The notes under the pieces were generated by a model. The model searched no databases. It saw only the letters and a program-made list of their open reading frames with translations, and was not told where the DNA came from. 64,000 nt of DNA from Kaistella treverensis (GTDB lineage: Bacteria > Bacteroidota > Bacteroidia > Flavobacteriales > Weeksellaceae): NCBI RefSeq assembly GCF_900114045.1, contig NZ_FORQ01000001.1, forward strand, positions 620,001 through 684,000, in the 5' to 3' direction. The translations under genes were made by a program, and so were the position numbers. Below, piece after piece: positions 27,969 to 37,008 of the stretch; position 1 is the first letter of the stretch, and each line of letters begins with the position of its first letter.

Positions 27969-28640
27969 ATGAATGCAACTGCAGAAACCCATCCAAAATT
28001 AAAAAAGATAGAAGAAGATTTTAGAAATTTTATAGAGAACGAAGAACATCCGTGCATCATGGCGAAATCCATTATCAAAATGGAAAATTACCGACTCGGT
28101 GTTTATGACGATATGGAAGATCCGTCGGAATTGCAGCAACTGCTTTCGGATTTAAAAGACTATCTGGAAAACTATGATTTCGAAGGAAATAATTTTGAAT
28201 CTTTTTTAGCGGTTTTTCCTAAAAATACATTCGATGATGAAATTAGTTTTGAAAAAGCCTTGTGGAATTCTTTGCAAAAACTTCACGAGCTGGACGATCA
28301 GGAATGGGATCCGCGTGTAAGTGACGATCCGGAAAATCCCAATTTCAGTTTCAGTTTAGGCGGAAGAGCGTTTTACATCATTGGAATGCATTCAAAAAGT
28401 TCAAGACTTGCACGTCGGGCGCCGTATCCGACTTTTGTTTTCAATCTTCATCACCAATTTGAAAAACTACGCGAAATGGGAACTTATGAAACTGTTCGGG
28501 ATACTATTCGTCAGAATGATGCCGATTTACAGGGTGAAATCAATCCGGTTTTGCGGGATTTCGGTCAGGATTCCGAAGCTAAACAATATAGCGGCAGAAA
28601 TGTAGAAAAAAGCTGGAAATGTCCTTTCCATCATTCTTAA
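27969..28640 (+). CDS. YqcI/YcgG family protein
   Basis: 223 residues. SFSLGGRAFYIIGMHSKSSRLARRAPYPTFVFNLHHQFEKLR (near residues 117-158, read in two parts) is the family core, with HxxSSRxARR and the F(N)xHxQF motif. The C-terminus, WKCPFHHS, also fits. The family is of unknown biochemical function and often borders stress or redox genes. The ATG at 27969 follows an AT-rich leader; an upstream in-frame ATG adds 15 unconserved residues. The DUF1989 gene follows after 10 bases. Confidence 0.85.
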   Translation: MNATAETHPKLKKIEEDFRNFIENEEHPCIMAKSIIKMENYRLGVYDDMEDPSELQQLLSDLKDYLENYDFEGNNFESFLAVFPKNTFDDEISFEKALWNSLQKLHELDDQEWDPRVSDDPENPNFSFSLGGRAFYIIGMHSKSSRLARRAPYPTFVFNLHHQFEKLREMGTYETVRDTIRQNDADLQGEINPVLRDFGQDSEAKQYSGRNVEKSWKCPFHHS

Positions 28641-28650
28641 ATAAAAATTG

Positions 28651-29244
28651 ATGAGCGAAATTTGTACAATTGAAAAACAAAGCGGCAAAGCATTTTACCT
28701 GAAAAAAGGTGAAATCCTAACGGTTATTGACCCGAAAGGAATGCAGGTAAGCGACATGGTTTTGTTTAATGCGAATGATTTTAATGAAAAATTATCTTCG
28801 GGAAAAACGCTGGATTTTGAAGAATCAATTTTAATTACAAAAGGGAATTTTCTCTGGAGCAACCGCTCCCGGAAAATGGCGGAAATCATTGAAGATACCA
28901 ATGGCAGAAACGATTTTCTTTTAGCGCCGTGCAGCAAGGAAACTTTCGAAATTATGTACAATTACGGTGGTTATCACCCGAGTTGTTTAGAAAATTTATC
29001 AAAGAATCTCGCGCCAATGGGCATTAAACAGGATGATATTCCGACCGCTTTCAATATTTTTATGAATGTACAGTTTGATGAAAAAGGTAAAATTTCTGTT
29101 TTACCACCAACTTCAAAAGCCGGAGATTTTGTAAAATTTAAAGCTCAAATGGATCTTTTGGTCTGCTTAACGGCGTGTTCCGCGGAAGACAGCAATGGTG
29201 GAAGTTTTAAACCAATTCAGTATTCAGTTAGCTCTGCTGAATAA
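28651..29244 (+). CDS. DUF1989 (urea carboxylase-associated family) protein
   Basis: 197 residues. KSGKAFYLKKGEILTVIDPKG-type opening, QVSDMVLFNANDFNEKLS, ILITKGNFLWSNRSRKMAEI and the Cys-containing LLAPCSKETFE and HPSCLENL match the family, which adopts a cupin-like fold and is named for proximity to urea carboxylase. No urea carboxylase gene is in the window. Pairing with YqcI/YcgG is recurrent in bacteria to my knowledge and suggests a joint but unknown role. Confidence 0.82.
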   Translation: MSEICTIEKQSGKAFYLKKGEILTVIDPKGMQVSDMVLFNANDFNEKLSSGKTLDFEESILITKGNFLWSNRSRKMAEIIEDTNGRNDFLLAPCSKETFEIMYNYGGYHPSCLENLSKNLAPMGIKQDDIPTAFNIFMNVQFDEKGKISVLPPTSKAGDFVKFKAQMDLLVCLTACSAEDSNGGSFKPIQYSVSSAE

Positions 29245-29300
29245 TTTGAAATTTAAAAAAGTAAAAAAACCCACAAATAGCCGGTTTTTTTTGTCATGAA

Positions 29301-29867
29301 TCAATTTTGATCCGATAAATGTTCCGGTAAAATTGAATTTTCCAGTACCGGAGGATTTTCATACTTAAAAACACTCAGTTCACCCGACTGCTCATAATAT
29401 GCGTGCTCAACTTCAGATAAATATTGAATTCCGTGCTGCCGCAGAAGCATGAAAACTTCATTTTTATCAATATCATCTACTTCGAAATTTTCTTTAAGCA
29501 GCTTTCCGTGTTCCACCAATTTCATCACATTCGGGTGTGTGACTTTCCGCACGGGTTGGTATTTAATTCCGACATAAACGTACAATTTTTGGAAAGCAGC
29601 AATTAAGGTAATCACCGTAAGTGGGATTGAGAGCGGAATATCTGGGTATAGCATAGCATCCCCCACCGCGCTTCCCATGGCGACGATCAGCAAAATATCG
29701 GAGCTGCCCAGACCGCCCACTACTCTTTTGCCGATCCAGCGGATCATCAAAATGGTGTAAACCATAATGACGAGGATTCTCAGGATGACTTCCAAATAAA
29801 TCAGCAATCCGAAATCTCCCCACAACATTTGCTTTAAATCAAATGAATATTCGCTGGCTTCTATCAT
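29301..29867 (-). CDS. DUF421 (YetF-like) membrane protein
   Basis: 188 residues. Three membrane segments (about 20-90) include RWIGKRVVGGLGSSDILLIVAMGSAVGDAM, the family signature. A cytoplasmic YetF domain follows, with HPNVMKLVEHGKLLKENF and DIDKNEVFMLLRQHGIQYLSEVEHAYYEQSGELSVFK. The function is unknown; homologues are sporulation or stress related in Bacillus. It faces the YqcI-DUF1989 pair tail to tail. Confidence 0.88.
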   Translation of the reverse strand: MIEASEYSFDLKQMLWGDFGLLIYLEVILRILVIMVYTILMIRWIGKRVVGGLGSSDILLIVAMGSAVGDAMLYPDIPLSIPLTVITLIAAFQKLYVYVGIKYQPVRKVTHPNVMKLVEHGKLLKENFEVDDIDKNEVFMLLRQHGIQYLSEVEHAYYEQSGELSVFKYENPPVLENSILPEHLSDQN

Positions 29868-29993
29868 ATAAAATTTTTGGGTGTTAAATCCTGATATTTT
29901 TAATAACTAAAATTGATCCATTTATTATAAGGTCAAAGCATACCAAAAGTATCCGAAAATTCTTCGAATACTTTTAGCATATTTTTGATAGGG

Positions 29994-30215
29994 TTAAGGT
30001 TCTGTGTCCGGACGTTTTTCCTGCGGCGGCATTGCGGTCGGTCCGTTTGCGCTATCGATACTGTCACCCGCGAGAGAGTCACTTGCTCTGTTTTGAATTA
30101 AAGCATCGCGCGTTTCGGCATAATCCGCCGGCTGGGTATTGGAATTCGATTCATTTTTGGAACAGGCGCTGAGCACCATTCCAAATAAAACTGCGGTCAT
30201 AATTTTTGTTTTCAT
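29994..30215 (-). CDS. Small lipoprotein of unknown function
   Basis: 73 residues with a lipoprotein signal (MTAVLFGMVLSAC, Cys about residue 18) and an acidic, disordered mature part rich in Asp, Ser, Asn and Pro. The ATG at 30215 is chosen over the GTG one codon earlier, since it sits about five bases after AAAGG. No family recognised; it lies in the stress-gene region. Confidence 0.65.
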   Translation of the reverse strand: MKTKIMTAVLFGMVLSACSKNESNSNTQPADYAETRDALIQNRASDSLAGDSIDSANGPTAMPPQEKRPDTEP

Positions 30216-30539
30216 CACCTTTAATTTTTTAATGTTTTAAAAGTTGCATCATTTGTTGTACCAAACCAGTTTTTTCAATCGCATTTCAGCGAAATTTTTT
30301 GGCTGTTAAATGACTGAATTTTCTTAAAATGTCGAAACATAATGTGCTGAATAGTAAAACATTATTTTTATTTCGCCAGGAAATGGCATAAAGTATGATG
30401 ATTTTTAAAACCGTTTTCAAGCTAAAAAAGGAAAATTACCTTAAACAACACGGATATTTTCAAGCTACGTTTTAACCTTTACTTCTTAAAAAAATTTCCC
30501 CTTAAAGCAGGTAAAAATTTTATTTAAAAAAAATTTAAA
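30216..30539. other. Intergenic region of about 320 bases
   Basis: No gene or clear promoter was found. A repeat-family member (30491-30522, AATTTCCCCTTAAAGCAGG) lies directly before the NDH-2 start codon. Confidence 0.5.
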
Positions 30540-31823
30540 ATGAGTATGGACCGAAAAAAAATACTGATTATCGGCGGTGGTTTTGCTGGCGTAAACCTCG
30601 CTGAAAAGCTTGCTGATAAACCCGGTTTTGAAATCACGCTGGTGGACAAAAACAATTACAATTTCTTTCCACCTTTAATTTATCAGGTTGCCACGGGATA
30701 TTTGGAAACGTCCAGCATTTGCTATCCTTACAGACTACTTTTCCGCGGAAAGAAAAATTTTCGGTACAGACTGGGTGAGCTTGAAGAAATCTTTCCCGCA
30801 GAAAAAAAAGTGATGCTTTCCACCGGCGAAGTTTCGTATGATTATTTGGTTATAGCAAGCGGTTGCGTCACGAATTATTTCGGAATCAAAAGTATTGAAG
30901 AAAACGCAATACCAATGAAAACCGTGTCGGATGCGCTTTCCATGCGGAACACTTTATTGGAACGGCTGGAAATGGCATCGCGCGAAACCGATCCGGAACA
31001 GTGCAAAAGATTGTTAACCGTTGTGGTTGCGGGCGGCGGTCCGACTGGCGTGGAAATTTCCGGAATGTTTGCCGAAATGAAAAAAAATATCATTGCCAAA
31101 GATTATCCTGAGCTGAAAGGTGCCGGCGGTGAGATTTATCTTGTCGATGGTTTAAACGCTGTACTCACGCCGATGAGCGAAAAATCGCAGCAATACACTT
31201 ATAAAAAACTGACCGAGATGGGCGTTAAAATTAAGCTCAATACCATGGTCACCGAGTTTATAGATGAAGCTGTTCAATTTAAAAACGGCGAATCTATTCC
31301 GACAAAAAATTTAATTTGGGCAGCGGGTGTCACTGCCATTATTTTCAAAGGTTTACCGCAGGAAGCTTATGGCCGCGGAAAAAGATTAATTGTTGATGCT
31401 TACAACAGACTCGTCGGCTTCGATGATATTTTTGCTCTTGGAGACACGTGTTTAATGAACGTCGATCCGAATTTTCCGGAAGGTCATCCGCAGGTTGCTC
31501 AGGTCGCGATTCAACAGGCTGATAATTTAGCTGAAAACTTTCTAGAACGTTTTCAAAAGGGAACGCCAAAACCTTTCAGCTATCACGACAAAGGTTCGAT
31601 GGCGATCATCGGCAAAAATAAAGCAGTCGCCGAATTTCCGAAACCCAAAATGTTTTTTTCCGGTTTTATCGCCTGGGCAATGTGGCTTTTTATTCACCTG
31701 CTTTCGCTTATCAATTACCGGAACCGCATCAGCACGCTGTATAACTGGACGACCGCATATTTCACCAAAGATATGGCGCTGCGTTTCATCGTTCGGACAA
31801 AACCAAAAAATACCGAGGAATAA
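30540..31823 (+). CDS. NAD(P)/FAD-dependent oxidoreductase, type II NADH dehydrogenase-like
   Basis: 427 residues. FAD-binding KILIIGGGFAGVNLAEKL (about residues 6-23), the NFFPPLIYQVATG segment typical of NDH-2, the NAD-binding VVVAGGGPTGVEISGMFAEM near 161 and the third FAD motif DIFALGDTCLM near 300. The C-terminal hydrophobic FIAWAMWLFIHLLSLINYRN anchors it at the membrane. NDH-2 passes electrons from NADH to quinone without proton pumping. It is followed by DUF3891 after 41 bases. Confidence 0.88.
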   Translation: MSMDRKKILIIGGGFAGVNLAEKLADKPGFEITLVDKNNYNFFPPLIYQVATGYLETSSICYPYRLLFRGKKNFRYRLGELEEIFPAEKKVMLSTGEVSYDYLVIASGCVTNYFGIKSIEENAIPMKTVSDALSMRNTLLERLEMASRETDPEQCKRLLTVVVAGGGPTGVEISGMFAEMKKNIIAKDYPELKGAGGEIYLVDGLNAVLTPMSEKSQQYTYKKLTEMGVKIKLNTMVTEFIDEAVQFKNGESIPTKNLIWAAGVTAIIFKGLPQEAYGRGKRLIVDAYNRLVGFDDIFALGDTCLMNVDPNFPEGHPQVAQVAIQQADNLAENFLERFQKGTPKPFSYHDKGSMAIIGKNKAVAEFPKPKMFFSGFIAWAMWLFIHLLSLINYRNRISTLYNWTTAYFTKDMALRFIVRTKPKNTEE

Positions 31824-31864
31824 CGGCATATTTTTACCGTCTGAACTTTTCTAAATAATTAAAA

Positions 31865-32605
31865 ATGATCGTCACTTCTCACCAAAAAGGCTGGAAAATC
31901 ATCAATCAACGTTCGCACGGTTTGCTGGCAGCGATGTTGGCGTACCAATATGATATTGATTTACCGAATGACATTATGGTTCCAACGCTGATTGCAATTG
32001 CGGAACACGACGACGGCGCCGCAGAAACACAGCAAAGTAAAAACCTTACGGAAGCCGGAGCACCACGACATTTTGCAATAGACGACGGCAAGAAAAAAAC
32101 CGATATTAAGCAGAAATTAAGCGTGATGGAACTTGCTACTGCAAAAAGCCAGCTGAACGCGCTTTTAACATCGATGCACATTGATTTTGTCTTTGGTGAA
32201 GAAGAACGGAAAAAAGATGAAAACCTGAAAAATTTCCTGAAAGAGCAGGAAAAAAACCGTCGGGATATTTTGAAATCTTTGAGCATAGACCAAAAATATG
32301 CGGAACGGCTTTACCGCTTTGTGGAATGGTGCGACGCATTTTCTTTGCTGATCTGCATGGATAAAATTCAGCCGGAAGGCCGAAAAATGGAGATTTCTGA
32401 AGGTCCGGACGGTGTGGTGAATCAAACTTTTTATAAAGGCGAGAATTTAATCGGCGTAGAACCGTGGATTTTTAAAAACGAGACTTTCAAAGCTTTTTAC
32501 GAATATAAAATTATCGAACAGCTGCAGTTTTCTTCGATTGAAGAGTTTAATGAACTTTGCGAAAAAACACCGGTTCAGCGGGAAGAATTTACGTTTACAA
32601 AATAA
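31865..32605 (+). CDS. DUF3891 family protein
   Basis: 246 residues. The start MIVTSHQKGWKIINQRSHGLLAAMLAYQY and the segment VPTLIAIAEHDDGA have the His/Asp residues typical of DUF3891. Later come RDILKSLSIDQKYAERLYRFVEWCDAFSLLIC and the closing beta-rich domain. The fold resembles HD-type hydrolases, but activity is unknown. The neighbours (NDH-2, DUF892, catalase) point to stress physiology. Confidence 0.82.
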   Translation: MIVTSHQKGWKIINQRSHGLLAAMLAYQYDIDLPNDIMVPTLIAIAEHDDGAAETQQSKNLTEAGAPRHFAIDDGKKKTDIKQKLSVMELATAKSQLNALLTSMHIDFVFGEEERKKDENLKNFLKEQEKNRRDILKSLSIDQKYAERLYRFVEWCDAFSLLICMDKIQPEGRKMEISEGPDGVVNQTFYKGENLIGVEPWIFKNETFKAFYEYKIIEQLQFSSIEEFNELCEKTPVQREEFTFTK

Positions 32606-32923
32606 AATTTTTTCGGCGTAACTCGTTTTAAAATATTTATTTAAATTTTTTCGGAGCTAAATGAGCACTTTTTTCTATTTTGTTTAAGTTCATCAAATCG
32701 AAAAATATTGCTGTTTTAGCGGCGTTTTTTTTGCTTTGATTTTACAAACATGCAGTTCTTTAATTAGTCGTAATCTAAATTAAAGAAACAGCACCAACTT
32801 GGTTTAAAAATTGTTCCGTGTTTTGCTTAAACTTTCTTCGGAAATTCGAAAACTTCAGCTGTTTAAAATCAAAGGAAGAAACGCAAAAAAATAGCTTTTT
32901 AACACCAAATAAATTCACAAATA
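32606..32923. other. Intergenic region of 318 bases
   Basis: No gene. It contains two degenerate repeat-family stretches (about 32640-32675 and 32709-32735) and the untranslated leader of the DUF892 gene. No exact TAnnTTTG box was identified. Confidence 0.5.
32709..32735. repeat. Member of the TTTTAGCGGC intergenic repeat family
   Basis: TGCTGTTTTAGCGGCGTTTT with a further T run. It lies in the gap between DUF3891 and DUF892. Confidence 0.5.
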
Positions 32924-33481
32924 ATGGAAACAAAGAAAAAACCAGCACAAAAATCAGAAGTAGCAGGCACACTTCGGGAACTTTTTCTCGACAGTCTGAA
33001 AGACATTTACTATGCAGAAAATGCGCTCGTGAAAACTTTGCCAGTAATGTTCGAGCAGGCAACCAACCAAAAACTAAAAACCGCAATTAAAGATCATTTA
33101 GCGCAAACCAAAGAACAGGTTGTGCGTCTGGAAATGGTTTTTGAATCGCTCGGCGAAAAAGCAGAAGGCAAAAAATGTCCGGCAATTGAAGGAATTATTA
33201 CCGAAGGAAATGAGGTGATGAATTCTACCGTGGAAGGTCCGGTTCGCGACGCCGGAATTATTGCAAGCGCGCAAAAAGTGGAACATTACGAAATTGCATC
33301 TTACGGAACTTTAGCTGCTTTTGCGAAAACTTTAAATGAACGAACTGCTTTGGATTTACTGCTCCGAACTTTAGGTGAAGAAAAAAAGTCTGACTCTTTA
33401 CTGAGCTACATTGCGGATACCAACTTAAATTCTCAAGCTGTAGACGGAAAACTTCAATCAAAAGACCTGAACGCTGTTTAG
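32924..33481 (+). CDS. Ferritin-like DUF892 (YciE/YciF) protein
   Basis: 185 residues, a four-helix bundle. LRELFLDSLKDIYYAENALVKTLPVM, KTAIKDHLAQTKEQVVRLEMVFESLGEKAEGKKCPAIEGIITEG and EHYEIASYGTLAAFAKTL are the family motifs and carry the Glu/His iron ligands. These ferritin-like proteins accompany oxidative and osmotic stress responses. The catalase gene follows after 29 bases, so the two likely form an operon. Confidence 0.88.
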   Translation: METKKKPAQKSEVAGTLRELFLDSLKDIYYAENALVKTLPVMFEQATNQKLKTAIKDHLAQTKEQVVRLEMVFESLGEKAEGKKCPAIEGIITEGNEVMNSTVEGPVRDAGIIASAQKVEHYEIASYGTLAAFAKTLNERTALDLLLRTLGEEKKSDSLLSYIADTNLNSQAVDGKLQSKDLNAV

Positions 33482-33510
33482 CAAACCACCAAACATTAAA
33501 AAAAAACAAG

Positions 33511-35649
33511 ATGAAAATAAACGAAAGTGAACCATTTGAAAACGGAGCTAATCCGAAGAAAGAACAGCTCGGCAAGTATACGACTGATAACCAGGGTGAA
33601 TTTTTAAACACCAACCAGGGATTAAAAATAAATGACGACCAGAATTCCTTAAAAGCCGGTGACCGCGGACCGACGCTTTTGGAAGATTTTATACTGCGTG
33701 AAAAGATTACGCATTTTGACCACGAAAGAATTCCGGAAAGAATTGTGCACGCACGAGGTTCCGGCGCACATGGCGTTTTCGAGCTGTTCAAACCGATGGG
33801 AAAATATACAAAAGCAAAATTTCTGAATGATACTTCCATTAAAACACCGGTATTTGCCCGTTTTTCCACCGTACAGGGATCGAGAGGTTCTACAGATATG
33901 CCGAGAGATGTGCGCGGATTTGCAGTGAAATTTTATACTCAGGAAGGAAATTATGATTTGGTAGGAAATAATATGCCGGTATTTTTTATTCAGGATGCGA
34001 CTAAATTTCCGGATTTGGTACATGCTGTAAAGCCCGAACCACACAATGAAATCCCACAAGCGGCGTCAGCACATGACACTTTCTGGGATTTTGTCTCTTT
34101 GATGCCGGAAACCATGCACAACGTAATTTGGAAAATGAGCGACCGCGGTATCCCACGTAGTGTACGAACCATGGAAGGGTTTGGTATTCACACTTTTAGA
34201 TTTATTAATGATGAAGGAAAGTCGCATTTTGTAAAATTTCACTGGAAACCAAAACAAGGTGTTTTAGGTCTCGCTTGGGACGAAGCGCAAAGAATCGCCG
34301 GAAAAGACACGGATTATCACCGACGCGATCTTTGGGAAGCGATTGATGAAGGCCATTACCCCGAATGGGAACTCGGGGTGCAGATTGTGGCGCAGGAAGA
34401 CGAGCATAAATTTCCGTTCGATCTTCTGGACCCGACGAAATTAATTCCGGAAGAAATGGTTCCGGTAGAAATCATCGGAAAAATGACTTTAAACAGAAAT
34501 CCAGATAACTTTTTTGCTGAAACTGAACAGGTTGCTTTCCACCCCGGACATTTGGTTCCAGGCATCGATTTTACTAACGATCCGCTACTTCAAGGACGAC
34601 TATTTTCTTATACAGATACGCAGATTTCCAGATTAGGCGGGCCGAATTTCCATGAAATTCCAATTAATAAATCCATTCCTGAAGTTACAAATAACCAGCG
34701 AGACGGAATGCACAGAATGCAGATTAACAAAGGAAAAGTGTCTTATAGTCCAAATTCGATTGGAGGCGGCTGTCCGTTCCAGGCAATGATTTCGGAAGGT
34801 GGATTTTCATCGTTTGAAGAACGCATCGATGCATCAAAAATCCGTCAGCGCAGCAAAAGTTTCTTCGATCATTTCAGCCAACCGGCTTTGTTTTACCAAA
34901 GCATGTCTGATGCTGAAAAAAGACACATTCAAAATGCGTTTTCGTTTGAGTTAGGAAAAGTGAAAATTGTTCCGATCCGTCAGCGTGTGGTGAATATGCT
35001 GTTAGAAGTTAATGAAGAACTTTCACAAATCGTGGGGAAAAATTTAGGTCTAACACCGGAAAGATTATCGCAGCCGATTACGGACGGAATTCCGGCAGGT
35101 GCAAATCTAGAACATTATCATTCATTTAAAAATGAACTTCCGTTGAGTGACGCGCCATCACTAAGTATGGCGACTAAATTGCCAACGGATATTATTGCGC
35201 GAAGAATTGCTATCTTAACTGCAGATGGGGTGAACGATGAAGCTTTTACAAAAGTTAAAAAACAGCTTTGTGATTTGGGTGCGATGGTTTTTGTCGTGGC
35301 GCCGCACCACGGTTTTGTAAAAACAATTTCGGGCGATGAATATCCGATTGATGAAAGTTTGCTAACGGCTGCTTCGGTAGTTTTTGATGCAGTGTATGTC
35401 GCTGGTGGAAACAGTACGGAAACGCTTGCTGGAAATCCGGATGCGCTGCATTTCGTAGCAGAAGCTTATAAACATTGTAAGCCAATAGCAACAGCTGAAG
35501 ACGCTTCTGATTTTTTAAATAAAGCAATTCCGGAAGTAAAACTACCGGCGAAAGGTGTTACTACGAACGGAGATTTAGCGGAACTGGTAGAAAATATCAA
35601 ACTGCACCGTTTCTGGGACCGTGAGGAAAATCCGAAAGTACCAGCGTAA
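33511..35649 (+). CDS. katE: Large-subunit catalase (HPII type)
   Basis: 712 residues. The catalytic His is in RIVHARGSGAHGVFE (near residue 79), and FSTVQGSRGSTDMPRDVRGFAVKFYT is the clade signature. The haem-ligand Tyr is in RLFSYTDTQISRLG (near 366). The C-terminal flavodoxin/GATase-like domain (about 560-700) starts RRIAILTADGVNDEAF and marks large-subunit catalases. It decomposes hydrogen peroxide in the cytoplasm. It is downstream of DUF892 in a putative stress operon that ends in a good terminator. Confidence 0.96.
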   Translation: MKINESEPFENGANPKKEQLGKYTTDNQGEFLNTNQGLKINDDQNSLKAGDRGPTLLEDFILREKITHFDHERIPERIVHARGSGAHGVFELFKPMGKYTKAKFLNDTSIKTPVFARFSTVQGSRGSTDMPRDVRGFAVKFYTQEGNYDLVGNNMPVFFIQDATKFPDLVHAVKPEPHNEIPQAASAHDTFWDFVSLMPETMHNVIWKMSDRGIPRSVRTMEGFGIHTFRFINDEGKSHFVKFHWKPKQGVLGLAWDEAQRIAGKDTDYHRRDLWEAIDEGHYPEWELGVQIVAQEDEHKFPFDLLDPTKLIPEEMVPVEIIGKMTLNRNPDNFFAETEQVAFHPGHLVPGIDFTNDPLLQGRLFSYTDTQISRLGGPNFHEIPINKSIPEVTNNQRDGMHRMQINKGKVSYSPNSIGGGCPFQAMISEGGFSSFEERIDASKIRQRSKSFFDHFSQPALFYQSMSDAEKRHIQNAFSFELGKVKIVPIRQRVVNMLLEVNEELSQIVGKNLGLTPERLSQPITDGIPAGANLEHYHSFKNELPLSDAPSLSMATKLPTDIIARRIAILTADGVNDEAFTKVKKQLCDLGAMVFVVAPHHGFVKTISGDEYPIDESLLTAASVVFDAVYVAGGNSTETLAGNPDALHFVAEAYKHCKPIATAEDASDFLNKAIPEVKLPAKGVTTNGDLAELVENIKLHRFWDREENPKVPA

Positions 35650-35661
35650 ATTTTTAAATTA

Positions 35662-35692
35662 AAAAAGAGACTTTGAAAAAAGTCTCTTTTTA
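35662..35692. terminator. Intrinsic terminator after katE
   Basis: AAAAAGAGACT and AGTCTCTTTTT form an 11-bp stem, with A and T tracts on either side. Confidence 0.85.
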
Positions 35693-35766
35693 TTTTGATG
35701 AAAATATGGTTTTAAAAAATTCCGTGTTATTGGCACAAAAATCCCTTTTTGCAAATCCACAAAAAA

Positions 35767-35790
35767 GGTCGTTTTAGCTCCGAATTTTTA
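35767..35790. repeat. Member of the TTTTAGCGGC intergenic repeat family
   Basis: GGTCGTTTTAGCTCCGAATT with a further TTTTA, overlapping the stop codon of the pseudouridine synthase gene. Confidence 0.45.
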
Positions 35791-36885
35791 AAGCATTTTT
35801 AAATTGTTCACTTCCAGATCCGTGAGGATTCTCCAGTGACCACGCTTGATATTTTTCTTCGTTAAACCGGCGAACATTACGCGGTCTAAAAGTTCAACTT
35901 CGTAACCCAATTTTTGGAAAATTCGGCGTACTACTCTATTCCAGCCGATGTGAAGCTCGATGCCGACTTCGTTTTTCGGTTTTCCTTCGATGTAGGAAAT
36001 ATTATCAACTTCTGCGATGCCTTCTTCCAGACGGATTCCTTCCGCAATTGCGTTAAGGTCTGCACGGTCAAGTTTCCGGTCCAAACTCACGTGATAAATC
36101 TTTTTCATTTGGAATGACGGATGCGTAAGCTTTTTCGTCATATGACCGTCATTGGTAAGCAAAATTACGCCCGTGGTTGAACGGTCCAGTCTGCCGACAG
36201 GAAATAAGCGGTACGGCGAAGCGTTAGCTACCAAATCCATTACGGTTTTCCGTGCTTTTTCATCTTTGGTCGTAGAAATGTAGCCTTTTGGTTTATTCAA
36301 TAAAACATAAACCGGTTTTTCCGGTGTAATCCCCTGACCGTCAAAAATTACTTTATCGGTTTTCTGAACCTGATAGCCCATTTCAGTCACTACCTGACCG
36401 TTCACCTGAACAAGTCCCTGCGTGATGAGTTCATCAGCTTCACGACGTGAACAAATGCCGGAATTCGCGATGTATTTATTTAAACGGATGGATTCTTTCG
36501 GAATTTCTTTTGCTAATTTATCGAACCTTCTTTTCTGTACATATGAACGTGTTTTTTCAGCTTGATCTACAGGAACAAAAGGTTTTTTGTATGGCTTTTT
36601 GTCACCAGTTTTTTCCAATTTTGAACTAGAATCAAAAGATTTCCCGATTCTTTTCCCCATTTTTCGGGAAGCCGGTTTGTTGAAAGTTTTTTCGTAAGAT
36701 TTTGCTTCAGACTGCGATAAAAGGCGCGGTTCTCTTGGCGCTTTCGGTTCTTTTGCTTCCTGTTTTTCTACAGGTTTTTCAGCACGTGGTCGCGCAGACT
36801 TTGTCACACTCGGTTTTGCAGAACTTCCTTTGTTAGAAATTTTGCTAATGCGTGCTTTTTTATTACCGTTGCTGTCTCTGCTCAT
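35788..36885 (-). CDS. rRNA pseudouridine synthase, RluB/RsuA family
   Basis: 365 residues from the ATG at 36885. The first roughly 125 residues are a basic, disordered extension rich in Lys, Ser, Arg and Pro. Next come an S4 RNA-binding domain (IRLNKYIANSGICSRREADELI) and the catalytic domain with the active Asp in PVGRLDRSTTGVILLTNDG (near residue 238). It isomerises uridine in 23S (RluB-like) or 16S rRNA; the target is not readable. Upstream on the same strand, after about 120 bases, are UbiA and the mevalonate kinase family gene. Confidence 0.9.
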   Translation of the reverse strand: MSRDSNGNKKARISKISNKGSSAKPSVTKSARPRAEKPVEKQEAKEPKAPREPRLLSQSEAKSYEKTFNKPASRKMGKRIGKSFDSSSKLEKTGDKKPYKKPFVPVDQAEKTRSYVQKRRFDKLAKEIPKESIRLNKYIANSGICSRREADELITQGLVQVNGQVVTEMGYQVQKTDKVIFDGQGITPEKPVYVLLNKPKGYISTTKDEKARKTVMDLVANASPYRLFPVGRLDRSTTGVILLTNDGHMTKKLTHPSFQMKKIYHVSLDRKLDRADLNAIAEGIRLEEGIAEVDNISYIEGKPKNEVGIELHIGWNRVVRRIFQKLGYEVELLDRVMFAGLTKKNIKRGHWRILTDLEVNNLKML

Positions 36886-37008
36886 TTTTCCGAAAAATTT
36901 TATCTGCAAAGATACGTTATTTTTTAAATTATTTGTTGTAATGTTTGAGAAGTGAAATTCATTAAAACCAAAAATTCTGCCCTTTTTAGACTGTATTTTT
37001 CGAAATTA

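Noticed and set aside
33258-33869. Open frame of 203 codons on the minus strand across the DUF892 and catalase genes
   Set aside because: It spans two certain genes on the opposite strand and shows no domain; a shadow.
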